Shown here: positions 44,804 through 55,421 of the stretch, piece after piece | Position numbering within the stretch: position 1 is the first letter of the stretch | Layout: each line of letters starts with the position of its first letter | Assembly (NCBI GenBank): GCA_040751985.1 | Contig: JBFMFU010000065.1 | Location: forward strand, 1-64,000 | Direction of reading: 5' to 3' | DNA length: 64,000 nt | From: Desulfoferula sp040751985 | GTDB lineage: Bacteria; Desulfobacterota; Desulfarculia; Desulfarculales; Desulfarculaceae | The notes under the pieces: model-generated | Told to the model about the DNA's origin: nothing | Database searches by the model: none | What the model saw: only the letters and a program-made list of their open reading frames with translations | Made by a program: the position numbers and the translations under genes

Positions 44804-45998
44804 AGGCCCCCTGCATGGCCCGGGACAGCTCGTTGATGTCCACCGGCTTCTCCAGGTAGGCGAAGGCGCCCAGCTGCAGGCACACCTCCCGGTCGTGCTG
44901 GGAGCCGTGGCCAGTGAGGATGATCACTTCCACCTTGGGGTGGTCCTGCTTGATGCGCTTTAAGACCTCCACGCCGTCGATGCCCGGCATCTTCAGGTCC
45001 AGCACGATCACGTCCGGCTCGTCCTCGGCCACCACGCGCAGGGCCTCGCTGCCGTCATAGACCACCGCCGAGCCTATCTCCCGCAGTAGCAGGCGCTCGG
45101 ACAGGGTCTGCACGAACTCGCGCTCGTCGTCCACCAAGAGCACCTTGGAGGGCAGCTGGAAGTCGGCCCGGCGGTACACGTCGGCCTGGTAGTAGCCCGG
45201 CCCGGGCTCCACCTTGACTCCCGTCACTCCCGGCACCACCTTGGTCAGGCGCTCCAATTCCTCGCTGAGCCGGCCCAGCATCATCACCTTCTTGTTGACC
45301 AGGATGCTCACCTGGCCGCCGGTGGCGCTGACCTGCACGTCGCGGGTGTTGTGGCCCTGGGCGGTCAGGGCCGCCTCCACCTGGGCCGCCAGGCCGAAGT
45401 CCTTCGCCGCCCGGCGGCTGGCCTCGCTGGGGGCCAGGATGGCGCTGCCAGCGTTTTCGCAGATCAGCTCCACGGCCCGCTCCACGGTGGTCTGATCCAT
45501 GATCAGGCGCATGTCGTAGAGCTCCGGGTCCCAGGGCTCGCGGTCGCGCAGGTACTCCACCCAGCGGAAGGCGGCCTCGTCGTCCTTGTGCACCCGGGCC
45601 AGGGCGTCCTTCTCGCTAAGGCCCAGCTCCCGGGCGGCGCGCACCGAGCGGCGCTTGGCGTCGGCGATCAGGCACACGTCCAGCACGTGGGATATGCTAC
45701 GCGGCACCAGATGGGCCATAAAGCCCAGCAGCACCAGGTTCTCCTCGCCTAAGAGTTGGGCCAGGCCCACCTTCAGGCGGCTCACCGCCCGCTCGCGCTC
45801 GTGGGAGAACTGGTTGAACACCGAGGGCCGGCCGAACATGGCCCGGCGCAGGGCCCCGGCGTCCGGGGAGCCCTCCCGGGACAGGCGGCCGATCAGGTCT
45901 TCGTCGCGCAGCAGGGTGTAGCCCAGCCGCGAGGCCACGCCCTGGGCCACCTCCTCGCCTTCGCAGAAAGAACCGCTGAATATATTGACCACGCACAT
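44775..45998 (-). CDS. Cytidylate-kinase-like / BON-like / receiver fusion
   Basis: A 407-residue three-part protein. Residues about 1-200 resemble the cytidylate-kinase-like (Cytidylate_kin2) family, starting VVNIFSGSFCEGEEVAQ with ALARVHKDDEAAFRWV and a lid-like region. Residues about 205-280 look like a BON-type domain (VQVSATGGQVSILVNKKVM, VVPGVTGVKVEPG). Residues about 285-405 are an intact receiver (LLVDDE, VIVLDLKMPGIDG, ILTGHG, LEKPVD). The gene follows the SulP gene by three bases. Nucleotide kinase activity is unproven; the unit may sense a nucleotide or act as output of the receiver. Confidence 0.82.
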   Translation of the reverse strand: MCVVNIFSGSFCEGEEVAQGVASRLGYTLLRDEDLIGRLSREGSPDAGALRRAMFGRPSVFNQFSHERERAVSRLKVGLAQLLGEENLVLLGFMAHLVPRSISHVLDVCLIADAKRRSVRAARELGLSEKDALARVHKDDEAAFRWVEYLRDREPWDPELYDMRLIMDQTTVERAVELICENAGSAILAPSEASRRAAKDFGLAAQVEAALTAQGHNTRDVQVSATGGQVSILVNKKVMMLGRLSEELERLTKVVPGVTGVKVEPGPGYYQADVYRRADFQLPSKVLLVDDEREFVQTLSERLLLREIGSAVVYDGSEALRVVAEDEPDVIVLDLKMPGIDGVEVLKRIKQDHPKVEVIILTGHGSQHDREVCLQLGAFAYLEKPVDINELSRAMQGAYDKIRARQG

Positions 45999-46001
45999 GA
46001 G

Positions 46002-48191
46002 CTAGTCTCCTCCCGACTCTTGCACCGCCTCCAGGGGGCACACGCTAACCAGGGGGCAGGATTGTTCGCGCGAATCGCGGTGGGCCGTCTCGTGGATGGC
46101 CCCAATGGCCACCGAGGCCAGGGGGTAGATATGATCCTCGCCGATCTTGGCCAGCAGGTGGGTGCGCTGCATGGCCTCCAGCACGTTTTCCTTCAGGCCG
46201 CTGAAGCTGATGTCGTAGCCGGCGCTGCGCACCCGGTCCACGATCAGGGACAGGGCGTCCTCGCCGGAGGCGTCGATGTCGTTGACGCCGTTGGCCACCA
46301 CCAGAATGTGCTTGAGCTCGGGCATGTGGCGGATGCGCTCGTCGATCTGGTCCTCCAGGAAGCTGGCGTTGGCGAAGAACAAAGGACCGTCGAAGCGCAC
46401 CACCGCCACGTGCTCGCACTGGCGCAGCTTGTAGTGGGCCGCGTCGCGCAGGGAGCAGTCCGGATGCATGGACAGCGCCGCCACCCGCGGGCGCATGCTC
46501 TTGTACAGGAACACCAACAGCGACAGCACCACGCCCACCATGATGCCCTGGTCCAGGTGGGGGGCGAAGGCCAGGGTGCAGATGAAGGTGATGATGCTGA
46601 TGGCCCCGTCGTACCACTGGGCCTTCCAGGCGTGCACGAAGCCGCTGACGTTAATCAGCCCCACCACCGCCATCATGATCACCGCCGCCAACACCGCCTG
46701 GGGCAGGTGGTAGAGCAGCGGCGTGAACAGCAGCAGCACGATCACCACCATCAGGCTGGTGACCACGCTGGACAGCCCGGTCTGGGCGCCGGCCTGCAGG
46801 TTCACCGCCGAGCGGGAGAAGGAGCCCGAGACCGGGTAGCTCTTGCCCAGGCAGCCGATCATGTTGGCCAGGCCCTGGCCGATCAGCTCCTGATTGGGGT
46901 CCAGGCGCTGGCCGGTCTTGGCGGCCATGGCCTTGGCGATGCTGATGGCCTCCATGAAGCCCAAGAGGGAGATGATCACCGCGTAGGGGAACAACTGCAG
47001 CCCCACCTCCCAGTTGAGCTTGGGCAGGCTCAGGGTGGGCAGGCCGGGCGGGATGTCGCCCACCACCGCGCCGCCGCCCTCCAGGCGCAGCTTGCTCTCG
47101 TCCAGGGACCGGTTGCCCATGCGCACCCGCCAGGTGCGGCCGTCGCCCTGGGCGCCGGAGGGGAGCTGGCCCTGGGGGTAGAAGCGCAGGCGGCCGTCTG
47201 GGCCCTTGGCCCCCTCGAACTTGTAGGAGCGCAGGCGCTCGCGCAGCAGGTGGGCCTCGGCCTCCTGGGTCTGGATCATCACCGTGGCCAGGTGGGCCTC
47301 CTGCTGCAGCTTCAGGGTGTCCAGGGTGGGGCCGCCCTGGCGCTCCTGGGTCTGGCGGGCCTTGAGGTTCACCGCCGCCCGGGCCGCGCCCAGGTCCTTG
47401 ACGCGCTGCACGTGGCGGTTGTAGGCCCGTATTTCCTCCTGCACCTGCGGGGACATGATGGCGCTGATGGGCGCGCGGGCGTCGTGCTGGAAGCCGGTGG
47501 CCCAGGAGATCAGGGTGGTGACCGCCACCGCCACCAGCACGTAGGGGATCTTGGGGTTGAGGCGCTTGAGGCCCCACATGATGACGAAGGCCCCCACGCC
47601 CATGGTCAGGGTGGGCCAGTGGGTGTAGTGCACCGCGCCCAACAGCACCCGCCAGATGGTCTCGTAGTGGTGAGTGGCGCTGTCCACGTACACCCCGAAC
47701 ATCTTGGAGAGCTGGCTGGAGGCGATGATGATGGCCGCGGCGTTGGTGAAGCCGTTGACCACCGGGTGGGACAGGAAGTTCACCACCAGGCCCAGGCGCA
47801 GCACCCCCAGCAGGAACTGGAAGATGCCCACGATCAAGGCCAGCAGGATGGCGTAGGCGATGAAGGCTTCGCTGCCCGCGGTGGCCAGGGGCTCCAGGGA
47901 GGCGGCGGTCATCAACGACACCACCGCCACCGGCCCGGTGGCCAGCTGCATGGAGGAGCCGAACATGGCCGCCATCATGGGCGGCAGGAAGGCCGCGTAG
48001 AGGCCGTAGTAGGCCGGCAGGCCGGCCAGCTGGGCGTAGGCCATGGACTGGGGGATCAAGACCAGGGCCACGGTGATGCCGGCCAGGATGTCCACCCGCA
48101 GCTTGGCCGCGTTGTAGTCCTTGAACCAGGCCACGAAGGGCAACACGCGGCCGGCCAGGGCCCAGAGGCCTTTTTGCTCGTTCTGTTTCAC
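46002..48191 (-). CDS. SulP-family anion transporter with large insertion and STAS domain
   Basis: A 729-residue inner-membrane transporter (sulfate/bicarbonate permease family). Family motifs include LAGITVALVLIPQSMAYA, GLYAAFLPP and GSFSRSAVNLQAGAQTGLSS. A C-terminal STAS domain (about 565-700) has DIDASGEDALSLI. Residues about 236-380 form a hydrophilic, helical insertion not usual for SulP. GTG at 48191 overlaps the stop of the sigma-54 activator gene (GTGA), so translation is coupled. With the carbonic anhydrase downstream, bicarbonate is a plausible substrate; sulfate is the alternative. Confidence 0.88.
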   Translation of the reverse strand: MKQNEQKGLWALAGRVLPFVAWFKDYNAAKLRVDILAGITVALVLIPQSMAYAQLAGLPAYYGLYAAFLPPMMAAMFGSSMQLATGPVAVVSLMTAASLEPLATAGSEAFIAYAILLALIVGIFQFLLGVLRLGLVVNFLSHPVVNGFTNAAAIIIASSQLSKMFGVYVDSATHHYETIWRVLLGAVHYTHWPTLTMGVGAFVIMWGLKRLNPKIPYVLVAVAVTTLISWATGFQHDARAPISAIMSPQVQEEIRAYNRHVQRVKDLGAARAAVNLKARQTQERQGGPTLDTLKLQQEAHLATVMIQTQEAEAHLLRERLRSYKFEGAKGPDGRLRFYPQGQLPSGAQGDGRTWRVRMGNRSLDESKLRLEGGGAVVGDIPPGLPTLSLPKLNWEVGLQLFPYAVIISLLGFMEAISIAKAMAAKTGQRLDPNQELIGQGLANMIGCLGKSYPVSGSFSRSAVNLQAGAQTGLSSVVTSLMVVIVLLLFTPLLYHLPQAVLAAVIMMAVVGLINVSGFVHAWKAQWYDGAISIITFICTLAFAPHLDQGIMVGVVLSLLVFLYKSMRPRVAALSMHPDCSLRDAAHYKLRQCEHVAVVRFDGPLFFANASFLEDQIDERIRHMPELKHILVVANGVNDIDASGEDALSLIVDRVRSAGYDISFSGLKENVLEAMQRTHLLAKIGEDHIYPLASVAIGAIHETAHRDSREQSCPLVSVCPLEAVQESGGD

Positions 48192-49549
48192 TGCTCCAAC
48201 CCGTATTTCTTTATCTTGCGCCACAGGGACACCCGATCTATCCCCAGTATCTCCGCCGCCCGGGTCTTGTTGCCCCCGGTCTGGGACAGCACCTGCTTGA
48301 TGTAGTCGCACTCTCTCTCCTCTAGCGTGGCCTGGCGGCCGCCCTCCTCCTTGGGCTCCGGCTCGGCCTGGCGGCGCACCTCCTCGGGCAGGTCCGCCAG
48401 CTCCAGGCGCTCCCCCCGGCCCAGGGTCACCGCCCGCTCGATGAGGTTCTCCAGCTCGCGCACGTTGCCCGGAAAGCGGTAGGCGCGCAGGGCGGCCATC
48501 ATCTCCGGCGCGATGTCCCTGATCTCCTTGTCCTGCTTCTGGGCGTGCTTTTGCAGGAAGTGCCGGGCCAGCAGGGGGATGTCGTCGCGGTGCTCGCGCA
48601 GGGGGGGCAGCTCCAGGCAGACCACGTTGAGCCGGTAGAACAGGTCCGAGCGGAAGGCCCCCTCCTCCACCAGGCGCTTGAGGTCCTGGTTAGTGGCGGC
48701 CACGATGCGCACGTCCACGTTGATGGACTCGGTGCCGCCCACCCTGGTCACCGCCTTCTCCTGGATCACCCGCAGCAGCTTCACCTGCATGGCCGCGGGC
48801 ATGTCGCCGATTTCGTCCAGGAAGACGGTGCCGCCGTCGGCGGCCTCGAACAGGCCGGTCTTGGTGGCGATGGCCCCGGTGAAGGAGCCCTTCTCGTGGC
48901 CGAACAGCTCGCTGACCAACAGCTCGGCCGACAGGGCCGCGCAGTTGAAGGCCATGAAGCGGCCCTCGGCCCGTGGGCTGGCCTGGTGCAGGGCCCGGGC
49001 GAACAGCTCCTTGCCGGTGCCGGTCTCGCCCACCAGGAGCACGTTGCAGTCCGTGGGCGCGATGCGGGCCACGGTGCGGATCAGCTCCTGGATGCGCGGG
49101 TGCTGGCCCACGATGGACCCCACGCCGTCGCGGGCGCGGGCCTCGCTCTTCAGGCGGGCCAGCTCCTGGCGCAGGTGGGCCTTTTCCAGGGCGTGGGCCA
49201 CCTGGGCCCGCACCTCGTCGATCTTGTAGGGCTTGGCGATGTAGTGGAAGGCGCCGCGCTTCATGGCCTCGATGGCCGAGTCCACCGAGGCGAAGGCGGT
49301 GAGCATGATCACCTCGCCGGCCGGCTGCAGGCGCTTGGCCTCGGCCAGCACCTGCATGCCGTCCACCTTTTCCATGCGCAGGTCGGTGAGCACCAGGTCG
49401 AACTCCTGGCGGCGCAGCAGGTCCAGGGCCTCCTGGCCGCCGCCGGCCGCGGTCACCTGGTAGTCGCCGCCGCGCTCCAGGATGTGCACCAGGTTGCGCC
49501 GGGCCAGGTGGTCGTCCTCCACGACTAAAAGGCGGGCGGGACGGGACAT
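48188..49549 (-). CDS. NtrC-type sigma-54-dependent response regulator
   Basis: A 453-residue activator with an intact receiver (VVEDD, LVLTDLRMEKVDG, MLTAFA, IAKPYK), AAA+ domain (GETGTGKE, the sigma-54 loop GSFTGA, TVFLDEIGD) and a Fis-type DNA-binding end (NKTRAAEILGIDRVSLWRKIKK). It follows its probable partner kinase by five bases and overlaps the SulP gene start. It probably activates its own operon through the candidate sigma-54 promoter at 51111-51129. Confidence 0.95.
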   Translation of the reverse strand: MSRPARLLVVEDDHLARRNLVHILERGGDYQVTAAGGGQEALDLLRRQEFDLVLTDLRMEKVDGMQVLAEAKRLQPAGEVIMLTAFASVDSAIEAMKRGAFHYIAKPYKIDEVRAQVAHALEKAHLRQELARLKSEARARDGVGSIVGQHPRIQELIRTVARIAPTDCNVLLVGETGTGKELFARALHQASPRAEGRFMAFNCAALSAELLVSELFGHEKGSFTGAIATKTGLFEAADGGTVFLDEIGDMPAAMQVKLLRVIQEKAVTRVGGTESINVDVRIVAATNQDLKRLVEEGAFRSDLFYRLNVVCLELPPLREHRDDIPLLARHFLQKHAQKQDKEIRDIAPEMMAALRAYRFPGNVRELENLIERAVTLGRGERLELADLPEEVRRQAEPEPKEEGGRQATLEERECDYIKQVLSQTGGNKTRAAEILGIDRVSLWRKIKKYGLEQ

Positions 49550-49554
49550 GGCCT

Positions 49555-50997
<1,443 letters not shown>

Positions 50998-51110
50998 GGC
51001 GCCTCCTGCCGGGGCCCAGCCACTCTGCCGCTGCCCCTGGGGCCTGGCCCAGCCCATGGCCCGCGCCGGGCTCGACCTATGCACCACCGCGGCAGTCATG
51101 CCCCTTATGC

Positions 51111-51129
51111 ATGTAAATTTCGTGCCAAA
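51111..51129 (-). promoter_or_regulatory. Candidate sigma-54 promoter for the nine-gene kinase/SulP operon
   Basis: Minus strand TTTGGCACGAAATTTACAT: the -24 box TTGGCACG is perfect; ten bases on, the -12 box reads TTTAC where TTTGC is expected. It lies 114 bases upstream of the kinase ATG. The rest of 51130-51337 holds AT-rich sequence and GC stems (CCCCAC/GTGGGG near 51273-51295) but no gene. Confidence 0.5.
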
Positions 51130-51337
51130 TCAGGGCCCGCCCGGCCAAGCCCCGGAAATGGCTGGCCTTACCCCTGGCGGCCCTTGACCCGGCCTCCTGC
51201 GCTCGTCGTTACAATATGCAACAACAGCGCTGAGGTCGTCAAACAAAACTACGAGAATTTATTGGGTATTATACCCCACGGCCAGATAGTGGGGAAGCCG
51301 TTTCACATTACAACGGCTCGGTCCGGCCGGGCCGGGC

Positions 51338-53449
51338 TCAGGCCTTGGCCAGCACCACCAGGGCGTCCACGGCCACGGGCCGCCCCCCGGCCAGGATCAC
51401 CGGGTTCAGGTCCACCTCGGCCACCGCCGGCAGCTCCACGCCCAGGCGGCCCAGGGCCACCAGCATGTCCGCCAAGGCGCCCTGGTCGGCCGGGGGCAGG
51501 CCCCGCACCGGCCCCAGCAGGCCCCGGCCCCGCACCTCCTGCATCATCTCCAGGGCCTCTTCCCGGTCCAGGGGGGCCAGGCGGAAGGACACATCCTGCA
51601 GCACCTCGGTGAAGACCCCGCCCAGGCCGAACATCACGGAGGGCCCGAACTGGGGGTCGCGGGCCAGGCCCATGACCAGCTCCCGCTGGCCTTGCACCAT
51701 CTCCTGCACCAGCACCGGCCCAGGCGCCGAGGCCTGCAGCTCGGCCCAGGCGGCCCGAACCTCGGCCAGGCTGCGCAGGTCCAGGCGCACCAGGCCGCGC
51801 TCGCTCTTGTGGGCCAGCTCCGGCGCCTCCGCCTTGAGGGCCAGGGGGAAGCCGATCTCCGAGCAGGCGGCCTCCAGCTCCGCGGCCGAGGCCGCCAGCC
51901 GGCCCCGGTTGACCGGGATGCCGTAGGCGGCCAAGAGGGCCTTGGACTCGTGCTCGGACAGGTTGGCCTGGCCCCGCGCCCGAGCCTGGTCCAGGATGGC
52001 CTGGGCCGCCTGGTCCGGGCGCCGGGGGGGCCGGCCGGCCGCGGCCGGCGCGGACCGGCGGCCCAGCTTGTCCAGCAGCCGGCGGCGCTCGTAGAGGGTG
52101 GCCATGGCCTGGACCGCCCGCTCCGGGCTGGGGAAGTTCACCAGTGCCCCGGCGTCCTCCAGGGCCGCCACCTGCGCGTCCCAGATGCCCGGAGGCGCGG
52201 TGATGCTGGCCAGCACCGGCTTCTGCTGGTTCCACTGCACCAGCAGATCGTGCAGACCTTCGATGGCCCTGAGGTTGGCCGAGGCGTAGACCATGTTGAA
52301 CAGCACCCCGTCCACCTGTTCGTCGTCCAGCACCGCCTGCACGATGCCGGTCACCGCCTCCCGGTCGTACCAGGCCGGGCCCAGGTCCACCGGGTTGCTG
52401 CGCAGGGCCAGGGGCGGCAGCAGATCGTTGATGCGCTCCTGGGTGGCGGGGGTGAAGCGGCCCAGGGACAGGCCCAGGCGCGCGCACACGTCGCTGGCCG
52501 CGATGCCCGGCCCGGCCTGGCCCGAGAGCACCGCCATCCGGGGGCCTTGCGGCGGCCGGCTCTGGGCCAGGGCCTTGGCCCCGTCCAGGAGCTGCTCCAC
52601 GCTCTGGGCCACCATCAGGCCGTTCTGGCGGAAGCCGGCCAAATACAGCTCGTGGCGGCCGGCCAGGGAGCCGGTGTGGGAGGCGCTGGCCTGGTCGGCC
52701 ACCTCGCTGGTGCCCACCTTGAGCACGATCAGGGGCTTGTGCGGCGCCAGCTCGCGGGCCCGCTCCAGGAACAGGGCCTGGTCCTCGATGCCCTCCATGT
52801 ACATGGCCACGACCGCGGTCTGGGGGTCCTGGGCCAGGTAGGGCAGCATCTGGGCGAAGTCCACGTTGCAGCGGTTGCCCAGGCCCACGATCTTGGCCAT
52901 GCCCACCCGCTCGCGTACGGCCAGGCTGCCCAGCAGGTGCACGATGCCGCCGCTCTGGCTGAGCAGGCTGATGCCGCCCGGCGGCACCAGGGACAGCTCC
53001 GGGGTGAAGGAGGTGTTCACCGGCAGGCGCAGGTTGAGGATGCCGAAGGTGTTGGGCCCGATGATGGGGAGGCCGGCCTGGTTGGCCAGGTGGGCCACCT
53101 CCTCCTGCAGCCGGGAGCCGGAGGCGTCCTCGATCTCCTTGAAGCCGGCGGTGATCAGCACCACCCCCCGCACGCCCTTGTCGGCGCAGGCCCGTATCTG
53201 CGCGGGCACCTGCTGGGCGGGCACCACGATGATGGCCAGGTCCACCTGCCCCGGCGCCGCGGCCAGGGAAGGATACACGGCCTGGCCCAGGATCTCGCGG
53301 CCCTTGGGGTTGATGGGCAGGATGCGCCCCTGATAACCGCCGGTGACCAGGCTCTTGACCACGTGGAAGCCCAGCTTGCCGGGGTTGTCCGAGGCCCCCA
53401 CCACGGCCACGGCGCGGGGGTTGAAAATGGCGTCCAAGCCGGCGTTCAT
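51338..53449 (-). CDS. Acyl-CoA synthetase (NDP/ADP-forming) / acetate-CoA ligase family
   Basis: A 703-residue fused enzyme: CoA-binding domain (VAVVGASDNPGKLG near the N terminus), succinyl-CoA-ligase-like flavodoxin domain with the phospho-His in SASHTGSLAG, and a C-terminal ATP-grasp domain (LSEHESKALLAAYGIPV, VMFGLGGVFTEVLQD). Such enzymes make ATP or GTP from acyl-CoA, or activate acids. It is the last gene of the liv-type operon, 150 bases after the AMP-forming ligase. Confidence 0.92.
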   Translation of the reverse strand: MNAGLDAIFNPRAVAVVGASDNPGKLGFHVVKSLVTGGYQGRILPINPKGREILGQAVYPSLAAAPGQVDLAIIVVPAQQVPAQIRACADKGVRGVVLITAGFKEIEDASGSRLQEEVAHLANQAGLPIIGPNTFGILNLRLPVNTSFTPELSLVPPGGISLLSQSGGIVHLLGSLAVRERVGMAKIVGLGNRCNVDFAQMLPYLAQDPQTAVVAMYMEGIEDQALFLERARELAPHKPLIVLKVGTSEVADQASASHTGSLAGRHELYLAGFRQNGLMVAQSVEQLLDGAKALAQSRPPQGPRMAVLSGQAGPGIAASDVCARLGLSLGRFTPATQERINDLLPPLALRSNPVDLGPAWYDREAVTGIVQAVLDDEQVDGVLFNMVYASANLRAIEGLHDLLVQWNQQKPVLASITAPPGIWDAQVAALEDAGALVNFPSPERAVQAMATLYERRRLLDKLGRRSAPAAAGRPPRRPDQAAQAILDQARARGQANLSEHESKALLAAYGIPVNRGRLAASAAELEAACSEIGFPLALKAEAPELAHKSERGLVRLDLRSLAEVRAAWAELQASAPGPVLVQEMVQGQRELVMGLARDPQFGPSVMFGLGGVFTEVLQDVSFRLAPLDREEALEMMQEVRGRGLLGPVRGLPPADQGALADMLVALGRLGVELPAVAEVDLNPVILAGGRPVAVDALVVLAKA

Positions 53450-53599
53450 GGCTCATCCTCGCTGGCCGCGCGGGGCCGGGGGAAGGTGCGGGGCGGGCCT
53501 GACTGGGGGCGGAGCGCCGCCCTGCCGCGGGCCGGACCAGTGCCGCCAAGAAACGCCGCCCGGCCCGCAAGACCGCCTGGGCAGGCGCCAAAGCTGGCC

Positions 53600-55408
53600 C
53601 TAACCGTAAATGCTTTCTATCTCGGAGGCAAACTTTTTGTTGATGCTGGCCCGGCGGACCTTCATGGTGGCGGTCAGCTCGTCGTCGTCGTGGTCCAGCT
53701 CCTTGGTGAGCAGCAGGAACTTGCGCACGTTTTCCACCCGGGCGAACTGGTCGTTCACCCGCTCCACCTCCTGTCCGATCAGCTCGCGCACCTCTTCTAG
53801 CTGGGACAGGCTCTTGAAGTTGGTGTAGGGGATGCGCCGGTCCGTGGCCCACTTGCCCACGTTGTCGAAGTCTATCTGGATCAGGGCCGACAGGAAGTTG
53901 CGGCCGTCGCCCAACACGATCGCCTCCTTGATGTAGGGGCTGAACTTCAGGGCGTTCTCGATCTCGCTGGGCGCGATGTTCTTGCCGCCGGAGGTGATGA
54001 TGATGTCCTTCTTGCGGTCCACGATGCGCAGGTGCCCGGCCTCGTCCACCTCGGCCACGTCGCCGGTGTGCAGCCAGCCCTCCACCACCGCGCTGGCCGT
54101 GGCCGCCGGGTTCTTGTAGTAGCCCACGAACACCGCCGGACCGCCCTTGAGCAGCTCGCCGTCCGGGGCCAGCTTGAACTGGACGCAGGAGATGGGCTTG
54201 CCCACGGTGCCCATGCGGATGTCGTCGTCCATGTGGATGAACGACAGGCCCGTGGTCTCGGTCATGCCGTAGCCTTCCTTGACCCGGACGCCGATGGCGT
54301 GGAAGAAGCGCAGCACGTCCGGGCTGATGGGCGCCGCGGCGCTGAAGCAGAAGCGCACCTGGCGCAGGCCCACGAAGTTCTGCAGGGCGCGCAGCATCAG
54401 CCAGTAGGCCAACCGCCAGGCTAGGCGCTCGCCCAGGTTCAGGGGATGCTGGGCCAGGCGTTTGCCCGAGAGCCGGTAGCCCAGGGCCAGGCAGCGCTGG
54501 AACAGCCAGCGCTTGAGGCGGCCGGAGTCCTTGATGTTGATCAGGATGGACGACTGCAGCTTCTCCCAGATGCGCGGCACCCCCAGGAACACGGTGGGGG
54601 CGATCTCCCGGAGGTCGGCCTGGATGGTGGCGATGTTCTCGGCGAAGTTGACCGTGTAGCCCAGGCGCAGGGGCAGGAAGAGCGAGAAAATCTTCTCGGC
54701 CACGTGGCACAGGGGCAGGTAGGAGACCACGCTGTCGGCCGGCGTGGCGCCGATGGCCTCGGCCGTGGCCTCGGCCGTGGCCTCCACGTTGCGGTGGCTG
54801 ATCATGGCCCCCTTGGGCGGGCCGGTGGTGCCGGAGGTGTAGACCATGATGCACACCTCCTCCGGCTTGCCTTGGGCCACCTCGGCCAGGAACCGCTCCG
54901 GCTGCTCGGCCTCCAGCTCCCGGCCCAGCTCCTCCACCTGGGCGAAGGACATGATGATGTCCTTGCGGTAGCGCCGCAGCCCCTTCATGTCCTTGACAAT
55001 GATCTTCTTGACCTGGGGCAGCTGGTCCCAGACCTCCAGGATCTTGTCGGTCTGCTCCTGGTCCTCGCAGACCACCAGCACCGCGTCCGAGTGCTGCACC
55101 ACGTAGTGCACCTCGGGAAAGGGGCTGGTGGGGTACACCCCCACCGACACGCCGCCCAGGCAGATGGCGGCCAGCTCGGCGTAGAGCCACTCCCGGCAGT
55201 TCTCCGACAGGATGGCCAGGTGGTCGCCGCGCTGGAACCCCAGGGCCTTGAGCCCCAGGGCGAAGTGCTTAACGTGCTCCAGGTACTGGTTCCAGGTCAC
55301 CTCCTGCCAGATGCCGAAGTCCTTTTCGCGCAGGGCCACGGTGTCGCCCCGCTCGGCCACCCGGTCCAGGAAGAACCGGCCCAGGGTCTTGTTGCCCGCC
55401 TCGTCCAA
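53600..55408 (-). CDS. AMP-forming long-chain-type acyl-CoA ligase
   Basis: A 602-residue ANL-superfamily enzyme that activates a carboxylic acid as acyl-AMP and then acyl-CoA. Motifs: the P-loop VYTSGTTGPPKGAMISH, the adenine motif GYGMTETTG, and TGDVAEVDEAGHLRIVDRKKD with the catalytic-Lys end ATMKVRRASINKKF. The TTG start at 55408 lies 13 bases after livF. Length and EGYGMTE pattern fit FadD15/long-chain-type ligases, although liv operons often carry ligases for aromatic or branched acids. A short in-frame repeat encodes EATAEATAEA near 54750-54790. Confidence 0.93.
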   Translation of the reverse strand: MDEAGNKTLGRFFLDRVAERGDTVALREKDFGIWQEVTWNQYLEHVKHFALGLKALGFQRGDHLAILSENCREWLYAELAAICLGGVSVGVYPTSPFPEVHYVVQHSDAVLVVCEDQEQTDKILEVWDQLPQVKKIIVKDMKGLRRYRKDIIMSFAQVEELGRELEAEQPERFLAEVAQGKPEEVCIMVYTSGTTGPPKGAMISHRNVEATAEATAEAIGATPADSVVSYLPLCHVAEKIFSLFLPLRLGYTVNFAENIATIQADLREIAPTVFLGVPRIWEKLQSSILINIKDSGRLKRWLFQRCLALGYRLSGKRLAQHPLNLGERLAWRLAYWLMLRALQNFVGLRQVRFCFSAAAPISPDVLRFFHAIGVRVKEGYGMTETTGLSFIHMDDDIRMGTVGKPISCVQFKLAPDGELLKGGPAVFVGYYKNPAATASAVVEGWLHTGDVAEVDEAGHLRIVDRKKDIIITSGGKNIAPSEIENALKFSPYIKEAIVLGDGRNFLSALIQIDFDNVGKWATDRRIPYTNFKSLSQLEEVRELIGQEVERVNDQFARVENVRKFLLLTKELDHDDDELTATMKVRRASINKKFASEIESIYG

Positions 55409-55421
55409 GCTTGCCCGCCCC

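Noticed and set aside
54750..54790. Tandem 12-base repeat in the acyl-CoA ligase gene
   Set aside because: Only two to three copies within coding sequence (EATAEATAEA); an in-frame minor duplication with no sign of a mobile or regulatory role.
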